Origin: Piliocolobus tephrosceles
Taxonomy: Eukaryota; Chordata; Mammalia; Primates; Cercopithecidae
NCBI RefSeq assembly: GCF_002776525.5
Contig: NC_045439.1
Location: 158,712,208-158,776,207, forward strand
Length of the DNA stretch: 64,000 nucleotides
Direction: 5' to 3'
In this document: positions 55,764 to 64,000 of the stretch, piece after piece
Layout of the letters: the number at the start of each line of letters is the position of its first letter
Position numbering within the stretch: position 1 is the stretch's first letter
The notes under the pieces: generated by a model
The model's database searches: none
The model's input: only the letters and a program-made list of their open reading frames with translations
Told to the model about the DNA's origin: nothing
Position numbers and translations under genes: made by a program

Positions 55764-55870
55764 GTCTTTCTATACAAAAAAATTGTATCTATAGTTATAT
55801 ATATATGTAGTTTTGTACAGAAATTAATTATATATAAGAATGTATAATTTTTTGTACAAAAAGACTATTT
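55764..55870. repeat. AT-rich inverted repeat (potential stem-loop)
   Basis: GTCTTTCTATACAAAAAAAT (about 55767) pairs with ATTTTTTGTACAAAAAGAC (about 55845) with few mismatches, across ~55 bases of TATATA-rich DNA. Confidence 0.7.
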
Positions 55871-55949
55871 ATAGTATGTACACACACACACACAAAATAA
55901 CATCAATTTTTCCTTTTTCTTTATCGCTGCATTCTCTCCTTTGGTTTAG

Positions 55950-56025
55950 AATTTCATCATCTCTCATTTACGCTATTTCAGAAGCCTGGTAACCCGTCTC
56001 CCTGGCAACAGTTTCCACTCTACTC
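55950..56025 (+). repeat. L2-like fragment at the left inverted-repeat arm
   Basis: CATCATCTCTCATTTACGCT...AACCCGTCTCCCTGGCAACA...TTTCCACTC follows a stretch of L2 3' ORF text. Heavily diverged. Confidence 0.5.
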
Positions 56026-56120
56026 ATTGCCTAAGGACTGATTTCTTTATCTCATTCCATTCCCTCCCACTCTTCTATCTTCTTGATCAAATGAATTTCA
56101 ATGCCACACACATAATACAT
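55984..56120 (+). repeat. Inverted repeat, left arm
   Basis: The reverse complement matches 57313-57451. The outer ~61 bases (55984-56045) are about 97% identical with no gap; the inner ~75 bases are nearer 75-80% with small indels. Confidence 0.9.
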
Positions 56121-57312
56121 CTTATAATATTGTGTGCCTGGCTAGATCTTTTTTGCATATGAATAAATGTTTTTTGAGTAGTTGAAATGATAGCGATATG
56201 TAATTTATATTCTGATTTTCACCTGGCAGTAATTTCATAAGCATTTTTCAGACCACTAGATAGACCTGGTAATTATTTTTCTAGGTAATATGAGTATCTG
56301 TGGGGGAGAAAAGATCATTATTCAATTAATTATTATACATTGTTGTTAGAAATTCAGGTCACTTCCAATTTGGGGGGTCATTTTAAATGATATTACTTTG
56401 AAAGTTTGCATATGCATTGGTATATTTCTAGTTTTTGTCATATTTCATTATAAGATACATGGGATAGTTTCAGTGGGGCAAAGGGTGAAATTTTTTTTGA
56501 AAATATGTTTTATGGCATTTGATTATGATGCCATCTGATTTCCAAATGTACTGGCTCAATCAATACTGAACCTTGTGTATTACGGCATCACTTTGCTACA
56601 AGATATAAGATTTGCACATTGTCTTTTAACCTAATTTTGCATTTAAGGAATAAAAAATTTCTTAATCTGATGATTATGAATTGGAATCTTTGCTTTAGTT
56701 TAACGATTAGCAAAGTTAAAATTATCCACATTTTTCACTGAGTGTGTAATTGTGTGTGTGCGTGTATGTTTTTCAAAGAGGGAGATTTGGACCATAACTA
56801 TTTGTATCCCTTAATTATTTAGAATTAATGTATTGTTGTAGTCAGTAGGAACACCTAAAGGGTGGAGAGAGGAACGTCTGTAATATTTCTTGTATTGTTT
56901 CCCTTGGTTTTCATTGTTTTGTTTTGGTTGATGAAGGTGGGGCTTTTTTTTAACCCCTTGTAGTCTTTAATGCCGTTTAGTATCCCAATTCTTGTATCCT
57001 TTTCCTTGTAAAACTTCCCTAAAACCATTTGGCCCTATTATTACTGTTATTTTTAAACATAGAGGAGAGCAGGGACAGTGTCACGATTTCTGGGTTTGAT
57101 ATTCCTCCTCTGTATTGAAGCTACTCCCTGCATGAGGCACCCTGCGGGATCCCAGTCCCTGTGTCTTCCCGTGCATGAAATAATGGCACTGGCCTTGGCC
57201 AGCTGCTCTAAGACTCTGAATAAATGAAATGTACAGAGTCAGGCACAGCTTCCAACAGGTGATAAGCAACACATCGAGGCTTTTTTTTTCTCTTTCCTGC
57301 ACTTTCTCTCTT
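56121..57312. other. Spacer of the inverted repeat, partly old L1-like
   Basis: 56340-56680 reads like an old antisense L1 3' UTR. The remainder is unrecognised and has no supported gene. Confidence 0.4.
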
Positions 57313-57451
57313 TCTTGTATTCTGAGTGTGGCATGAAATTTATTTGATCAGGAAGACAGACGAATAGGAGGGGATGGGAAGGGAGGGAAGGAAATCAGTC
57401 CTTAGGCAATGAGTAGAGTGGAAACTGTTGCCAGGGAGACGGGTTACTAGG
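57313..57451 (-). repeat. Inverted repeat, right arm
   Basis: Contains AAATCAGTCCTTAGGCAATG and ACTGTTGCCAGGGAGACGGG, the exact reverse complement of the left arm, 1.2 kb away. Confidence 0.9.
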
Positions 57452-57989
57452 CTCCCTTAAGTTCCACATAAGTTTGCTGAGACAGGTCTATTGTAATTTG
57501 AGGTCTCTTTAAACGAATTATTTCATCCTTAACAGTGTGAAGTACTGGAGGACGGAGAGGGTGTTTTATTTATCTTTGTTTCCCTATCATTTGTGGCTCA
57601 AAGGACATTTAAAATTTATATTGAATTAAGGGACAGAGCATTATGCTTTGGGGTATGGTGATTTCAGAAGGTAAATGTCAATGGGGAATAATACGTCCAA
57701 AGAAAAGCGAGACATATGCCTTGTAATGTGCTCTAAGGTCCTTCGAGATCCTCGTGAGAGAAAAAGGCAGTCTAGAGGTGAAAAGGACCCTAGAGAGATG
57801 CATGAGATGGGAAAGAATAAGCTAGAAGGTATATGCCTAGTGAAAATAGGTTCTACAGCAGCATCACCCTGACTGCAGAGATACTAGCCCTACTCCCTTT
57901 CTCCAGTATCCAGATGTAGGCCTGTACCTGTGGATCTGGACAGGCTGCCAAAGGTGTGCTGTGTATTTTTGCCAGGAACAATTTGGATG
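57452..57989. other. Low-copy DNA, nothing recognised
   Basis: The 65-codon frame at 57675-57872 is basic and has no domain I can name. Confidence 0.4.
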
Positions 57990-58907
57990 TGTAATTGTCA
58001 GTGGGCTAGCCTCATGTTTTGTTAAATTTTTCCCTAAGTATGTCACATTTGGGGATGCTATTGTAAATGGTGTGGCTTATTACATGTTTTATTTTCCACG
58101 TTTTTAATGCTAGTGTATAGAAGTACAAATGATTTTTAACTCCAAATTTTGCAATAATTGTATATTTACAGGAAGTGTTAAGGAGGATCCTGTGTACTTT
58201 CACTCAGTTTTCCCCAGTGTCACAGTCTTATAAAATTCTAGTACAGTGTCACAAGAACACTGACATGGATACCGCCAAGATGCAGAACAGCCCATCACCA
58301 CGAGCACCTCCATGGCACCCTTTGTAGCCACCCCCACTCACTGCCTGCCCGTTGCATCTGTAACCACAACCAACCACTCATCTGCTCTCCATTTCTATAA
58401 TTCTGTCATTTCGAGAATTTTATATAAAGAGAATCATAGAATGTGTAAACATTTGAATTTGGCTTTTTTCACTCAGAATAATCTTCTAGAGATTATTCAT
58501 GCTGGCTGTTGTATGTATCAATAGTTGATCCTTTTGACTGCTCAATAGTTCAGGAAGTGCAGGTACCACGGTTGGTTTAACAGCAGGCACCAGTTGAAAG
58601 TATTTGGCTTGTTTTAAGTTTGGGACTTATTAGGAATAAATATGCTCTGAACATTCATGGTTAGGTTTTGGTGTAAACCGAAGTCTTCATCTCTCCAGGG
58701 ATAAATGACCAGGAGTATAATGCCTAGATTATATGGTGGTTGTATGTTTAGGGTTTTAAGAAGCCTGAAGTGGTTGCTGTATGTATTTTTTTCCTAACAG
58801 CATGGGAGAATGACTCAGTTTCTCTGCATTTTGCATTGTCACTTTTTTTCTTCGCAATTTTGAACAAATGTGTAATGGTATCCAATTGTGTTTTTTTGTT
58901 CGTGTGT

Positions 58908-59056
58908 TTGTTTTTGTTTTTGAGACAAAGACTCACTGTCACCCAGACTGGAGTGCAGTGGCACCATCACGGCACACTGCAGTCTCAACTTTCCAGGCTC
59001 AAGCGATCCTCTCAAGTGATCAGAGGCACAAGCCACCACACCCAGCTCATCTTTTC
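58908..59056 (-). repeat. Alu fragment
   Basis: Diverged antisense Alu part (TTTTTGAGACAAAGACTCAC ... CCACCACACCCAGCTC). Confidence 0.85.
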
Positions 59057-59084
59057 ACTTTTTGATAGTGCATTTAATTTTATT

Positions 59085-59306
59085 TTATTTTTACTTTTTA
59101 AAGAGACACAATCTCATGATGTTGCCCAGGCCGGTCTCTCCTGAGTAGCTGAACTACAGACACACACCACCATGCCTAACTTTTGTATTTTTTAATAGAA
59201 ATAGCATCTCATCATGTTGCTCAGGCTACTCTCCAACTCCTGGGCTCAAGCGATTGTCGGCCTTCCAAAGTGCTGGGATTATAGGTGTGAGCCACCATGC
59301 CCGGCC
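59085..59306 (-). repeat. Old Alu, truncated
   Basis: Diverged antisense Alu from AAAGAGACACAATCTCATG to GAGCCACCATGCCCGGCC. Confidence 0.85.
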
Positions 59307-60108
59307 TCATTGTGGTTTTAACTTGCATTTTCTTCATAGATAATGATGCTAATTATCTTTTTATGTGCCTATTTTCTATCTATAGACCTTCTTTAGTGAA
59401 ATGCCTCTTTGTGTATTTTGGCCGTTTTTTCTTATTTTTTGTTTTTACTTTTGAATTTTGAGACATCTTTATATATATTCTTGATAGGAATACTTTGTTG
59501 GACATGTGGTTTACAAATATTTGTGTCTTGTCTGGTTTGTAGTCTGTTTATGCTCTTAACAGGGTCATTCACAGAGCAAAAATAATAGTTATTATAATTT
59601 TAATAAAATTTTCTATAACTTCTTTTATAGATCTTGCTTTTGGTTTAAGAACTCTTTTTCTAGTTGGATATTCTGAAGATTTTCTCCTATGCTTTTTCTA
59701 AAATTTTATACTTATGTTTAATTCTGTGCTCTATTATGATGTCATTTGTGGATAAATTATGAGTTAGATCAAGGTTCATTGTCTTGTCTATGGACGTTCA
59801 ATTGCTCTCATACTATTTGTTGAAAAGACTTCTATTTTTCCATTGAATTACTTTTGCTCTTTTGTCACATATGGCCACAGTGATGAGGGAGTATGTTTTT
59901 AAGTTCTCTATTATGTTTCATAGACCAATCATCTATCCTTCTGCCACTATCACATACTCTTTTTTAGTGAGATACAACTCAAATACTATAACAGTTATCC
60001 TTTTAGAGTGTACAGTTCAGTGGTTTTTAGTGTATTTGCAAAGTTGTACAACCATCACCACTATCTAGTTCCAGAACATTTTCATTGGTGCAGAATGAAA
60101 GCACACAC

Positions 60109-60412
60109 ACGGCTGGGCACGGTGGCTCACGCCTATAATCCCAAAACTTTGGGAGGCCAAGGTGGGTGGATCAACTGAGGTCCGGAGTTCAAGACCAGCG
60201 TGGGCAACATGGCAAAAGCCCGTCTCCACTAAAAATACAAAAGTCAGCCGAGCGTGGTGGTGCATGCCTGTAGTCCCAGCTACTTGGGAGGCTGAGGCAG
60301 CACAATCATTTGAACCTGGGAGGGAGAGATTGCTGTGAGCCGAGATAGCCCCACTGCACTCCAGCCTGGGCTACAGAGTGATATTCTGTCTCAAAAACAA
60401 AAAACAAAAACA
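60109..60412 (+). repeat. Alu
   Basis: Plus-orientation Alu (GGCTGGGCACGGTGGCTCAC) with AAAACAAAAAAC tail; GCACACA-like direct repeats flank it. Confidence 0.94.
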
Positions 60413-60454
60413 GCACATATCCATTATCAGTCACTACTTACTCCCTCATCCACC

Positions 60455-60522
60455 AAGAATCCTCTCACTTCAGCCTTCCAAAGTGCTGTGATTACAAGGG
60501 TGAGCCACCACTCTCAGCCTGA
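60455..60522 (-). repeat. Alu 3' fragment
   Basis: 'aatcctctcacttcagccttccaaagtgctgtgattac...gagccaccactctcagcc', antisense, truncated. Confidence 0.8.
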
Positions 60523-61151
60523 TAGTGCATTTAAAATAAAAATTTGATGATGTTTAATTTATCCTTTTTTGTCACTTGTGCTTTTGATGTCATATCTATG
60601 ACCTATGACCACATGTGGCCTTGCCTAACCCAAGAAAATGAAGATTTACAGCTACTTTTTCTGCTTTATTTATTTATTCATTTATGTATTATTTATTTTA
60701 GGTTTAGGATTGGTTTGTTTTGAGATTTAGCTCTTAGTGCTTATATTTACTGTTTGGTCAAGATTCAGTTGATTGAGAGCTCCAATTTTATTCTTTTTCA
60801 TCTGAATATACAGTTTTCAGGAACAATTTTTTGAAAACACCATTATTTAACCCATTGAATTGTTTTAGAACTTGTGTTACAAATAAATTGTCCTCAGATC
60901 ATAAGTTTGTTTATGTTCCCTCAGGTCTATGTCTATACTTCTGTGAGTACTACAGTCTGTTGATTACCATGTAGAAAATTTTAATATTAGAAAATGTGAG
61001 TCCTTCAGTTTTGTTACTTTTCAGGATTTTTTGGCTATTATCAGCTCCTTCTATAAGAACTTTAGAATTAGCCTGTCAATTTGTGAGAAAAAAAAAAAAT
61101 GCCAGCATGGATTTTGGTAGGGATTGTGTTGAATCTAAAGATTTATTTGGG

Positions 61152-61560
61152 GGAGTGTTTTAATCTGTTTTAGTCAATTTTCTGTTGCTGTAACAGAGCA
61201 CTACAGACTGGATAATTTATAAAGAAAGAAATTCATTCAGCTTTTAGTTCTGGAGGCTGGGAAGTCAAAGAGCATGGCATCGGCACCTATTGAGGGCCCT
61301 TATGCTGCATCATAGCTTGATGGATGGACAAGTGAGAAGGTAAGACTGAGAAAACAGCATCAGGGACTGACTTATCGTCATGATAACTAACCCACTCCTG
61401 CAATAATGACATTAATCCATTAATGATGCTGAACACTCATGATTCAATCATTTCTTACTATATTGCACATCCCAGCACTATTTCATTGGGGGTTAAGTTT
61501 TCAAAACATGAACTTTGGGAGGAGATCTTCAAACCATGGCAGCATCTTAAAAATATGAAT
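61152..61560 (-). mobile_element. MaLR-type LTR (MST/MLT1-like), old
   Basis: Opens 'ttgctgtaacagagcactac', 'gactggataatttataaaga' and ends 'catgaactttgggaggagat...aaccatggcag', the layout of antisense MaLR LTRs. Diverged. Confidence 0.6.
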
Positions 61561-61609
61561 TTTTCCAATCAATGAACATGGATTATCTTTCCATTTAGTT
61601 AAATATTTG

Positions 61610-62145
61610 TCAATTTCTTTTTTCAGATTTTATTTTAGAAATTGGGGGTAAATGTGCAGGTTTGCTACAGAGGAAAATATTGTGTGATGCTGAGGTTTGG
61701 TATGAATGAATCAATCATCCAGGTCTTAAGCATAGTACTAAATAGCTAGGTTTTTTCCAGTACTTAACCCCTCCCTCCTCCACCTTGTATTCCCCAGTAT
61801 CTATCATTCCCATGTTAATGACTATGTGTACCCATTATTTAGCTCCTACTTATAATTGAAAACATGCTGGTTGCTTTTCTGTTTCTGGAAATAGTTACAA
61901 TAATGGTTTCCAGTTGCATCCATGTTTCTGCAAATTTCATTCTTCTTTTATGGCTGTATAGTGTTCCATGATGTATAAATGCTACATTTTCTTTATCCAA
62001 TCCACCGTTGATAGGCACCTGGGTTGATTCCATTTCTGCTAGTTTGAATAGTGCTGTGATGAATGTACAGGTGCATGTGTATTTTTGGTAGGCTGATTCA
62101 TTTTCCTTTGGATATGTACCCAGGAGTGGGATTGCTGGGTCCAAT
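61610..62145 (-). repeat. L1 3' end (3' UTR and ORF2 C-terminus), antisense
   Basis: Minus-strand frame 61839-62144 is ORF2 C-terminal text (PAIPLLGTYPKENESAYQK). 5'-truncated at an inversion point near 62146. Confidence 0.85.
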
Positions 62146-62396
62146 GGTAGTTAACAAGAATGCAATCCCATTTACAATAGCCACTCACACAAAGAAAAAC
62201 CTAGGAATACAGGAAACCAAGGAAGTGAAATATTTCTACAAGGAGAATTACAAAACACTGTTGAAAGAAATCAGAGATGACAAAAACAAAGGGAAAAATA
62301 TTCTATGTTCATATATTAGAAGAATTAATATCATTAAAATGGCCATACTGCCAAAAACAATGTACAAAATCAGTGCTAGTCCTCTGAACTTCTTTT
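62146..62396 (+). repeat. L1 ORF2 fragment, inverted (plus orientation)
   Basis: Plus frame with GIQETKEVKYFYKENYKTLL and IRRINIIKMAILPK, ORF2 text from upstream of the C-terminal part. It is head-on to the neighbouring antisense L1, as expected for twin-priming inversion. Confidence 0.85.
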
Positions 62397-63300
62397 AATG
62401 ATGTTTTGTAGTTTTCAGCATGCACGTCATGTACTTCTTCTGTTAAATGTATTCCTAAGTATTGTATTTTTGTTGTTGTAAATATAATTGTTTTCTTAAT
62501 TTCCTCATTGGATTGTTTATTATATACAATTGATTTTTTAAAATATTGATCTTATGCAGTTTGCAAACTTGCTCTAGTAAACTATCTTAAATATTTTTGC
62601 GGGATCATTAGGAATTTCTGTATATGATACTATGCAGTCTATACTTAGTTTTATATATTGAAATTTATATTTCAATATATATGAATTTCATTGAATGTCC
62701 TGCCAACTTTCCCTGGCTAGAACCTTCAGTGGAATATGAATATAAAGGGTGAAAGCAGATTCCTTGTATATTTTCTGATTTTTAGGGAAAAGTATTTAGC
62801 CTTGGTGGTGGTAGTTGTAACTTTTCATAGATGCCATTTATCAGGTTCAAGAAGCTCCATTTTTACCTAATTTGTTTAGTGTTTTTATCATGAATTTGTG
62901 TTGCATTTTGTCAAATGATGGTTCTGTGGTCTATTGAGATGATCCATGTGACCTTGTCCTTTATTCTATGAATATGGTGAATTACATTGATTTGTCTGCG
63001 TTGAGCCACTCTTGCATTCTTATGATAAATGCTGTTTGGTCATGTTGTATAATCATTTTATGTGTTGCTGGATTTGGTTTCCTAGTATTTTGTTGAGGAT
63101 TTCTACTTCTCCATTCATAGAATATATTGTTCTACAATTTTAATTTCTTGTGATGTCTTTATCTAGTTTTAGTATCAGCATAACACTGGCCTCATAGGAT
63201 GAGTTGCAAAGAGTTTCTACTTCTATATTTTTGTAAGACTTTATTGGTATTAATGTTTTAAACATTAGTAGAATTCTTGACTATGTATTTGGTCCTGGGT
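62397..63300 (-). repeat. L1 ORF2 fragment, antisense
   Basis: 'aaatgtattcctaagtattg', 'tttatcatgaatttgtgttg', 'tatgaatatggtgaattac', 'tatttggtcctgggtttttg'. Antisense ORF2 reverse-transcriptase region, many stops. Confidence 0.8.
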
Positions 63301-63315
63301 TTTTGTTTGGGGAAG

Positions 63316-63316
<1 letters not shown>

Positions 63317-63349
<33 letters not shown>

Positions 63350-63350
63350 T
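63317..63350. repeat. (TTA)n microsatellite
   Basis: About 11 TTA units. Confidence 0.96.
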
Positions 63351-63382
63351 TTAAGTTTGGTGATAACTTTTTATTTATTTTT

Positions 63383-64000
63383 ATTTTTATTTTTTTTATT
63401 ATACTTTAAGTTCTAGGGTACATGTGCATAGCGTGCAGGTTTGTTACATATGTATACTTGTGCCATGTTGGTGTGCTGCACTCATCAACTCGTCAGCACC
63501 CATCAATTCATCATTTATATCAGGTATAACTCCCAATGCAATCCCTCCCCTCTCCCCCCTCCCCATGATAGGCCCTGGTGTGTGATGTTCCCCTTCCCGG
63601 GTCCAAGTGATGTCATTGTTGAGTTCCCACCCATGAGTGAGAACATGCGGTGTTTGGTTTTCTCTTCTTGTGATAGTTTGCTAAGAATGATGGTTTCCAG
63701 CTGCATCCATGTCCCTACAAAGGATGCAAACTCATCCTTTTTTATGGCTGCATAGTATTCCATGGTGTATATGTGCCACATTTTCTTAATCCAGGCTGTC
63801 ACACATGGACATTTGGGTTGATTCCAAGTCTTTGCTATTGTGAATAGTGCCGCAATAAACATACGTGTGCATGTGTCTTTATAGCAGCATGATTTGTAAT
63901 CCTTTGGGTATATCCCCAGTAGTGGGATGGCTGGGTCATATGGTACATCTAGTTCTAGATCCTTGAGGAATTGCCATACTGTTTTCCATAATGGTTGAAC
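63383..64000 (-). repeat. L1PA-type 3' end, running off the window
   Basis: Antisense 3' UTR (ACTTTAAGTTCTAGGGTACA, 'gcaggtttgttacatatgta') and ORF2 C-terminus; the minus frame 63515-63862 contains WIKKMWHIYTMEYYAAIKKD with few changes. Relatively young; continues beyond 64000. Confidence 0.92.

Larger units (their letters stand above)
57990..61150 (-). repeat. Old L1 (L1M) in several pieces, antisense
   Basis: Text such as 'tgctattgtaaatggtgtgg', 'ttgcattttcttcatagata', 'gtgagatacaactcaaatac' and 'ttggctattatcagctcctt' is antisense L1. Interrupted by the Alus listed below. No intact frame. Confidence 0.7.

Noticed and set aside
57675..57872. 65-codon frame beginning MSMGNNTSKEKRD, superficially like a myristoylated retroviral gag start
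   Set aside because: No further gag motif, no LTR or primer site nearby, and a low-complexity basic composition.

Overview
This is primate nuclear DNA. It is saturated with Alu, L1, L2/MIR, MaLR and ERV copies and has one obvious cellular gene. That gene is the intronless, GC-rich necdin gene (NDN, minus strand, CDS 19811-20776, 321 aa), so the window matches the region orthologous to the imprinted Prader-Willi domain (human 15q11-q13). Several young Alus carry the sequence type I associate with Old World monkey AluYR subfamilies, and no SVA is visible. I therefore infer a cercopithecid monkey (macaque, baboon or guenon type); this is inference, not a database result.

Layout. 1-18.4 kb: repeat-rich flank with L2, MIR, L1M fragments and about a dozen Alus, an internal duplicated block (6.1 and 10.6 kb), a near-perfect short hairpin (7439-7490) and an assembly gap at 11.1 kb. 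18.4-21.1 kb: the NDN transcription unit, with a poly(A) signal at 18976-18981, 3' UTR, CDS and a CpG-island promoter. 21.1-28.7 kb: mostly low-copy DNA with an MST-type LTR and an MLT1-like LTR. 29.1-34.5 kb: a minus-strand class II (betaretrovirus-like, HERV-K/HML type) provirus with 5' LTR, lysine-type primer-binding site, dUTPase-protease, decayed pol with an uninterrupted integrase frame, and only the start of env. It is broken by two Alus and a 10-N gap. 34.7-38.3 kb: old L1. 38.3-43.4 kb: a minus-strand class I (gammaretrovirus-like) provirus with two LTRs and decayed RNase H/integrase. 43.4-54 kb: nested L1, Alu, a further LTR, a Tigger-like DNA transposon, a 400-N gap and a palindromic 33-bp minisatellite. 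54-64 kb: low-copy DNA with a strong inverted repeat (56.0/57.4 kb), then layered L1 copies running off the right end.

I found no bacterial-type system, CRISPR array, rRNA or tRNA. The only gene likely to make a functional cellular protein is NDN; both proviruses are defective. The most unusual structures are the 55984-56120/57313-57451 inverted duplication, the 7439-7490 hairpin, the hairpin-forming minisatellite, the ~100-bp duplication flanking one Alu, and gaps whose flanks repeat the same sequence. All repeat boundaries were set by eye and may be off by tens of bases.
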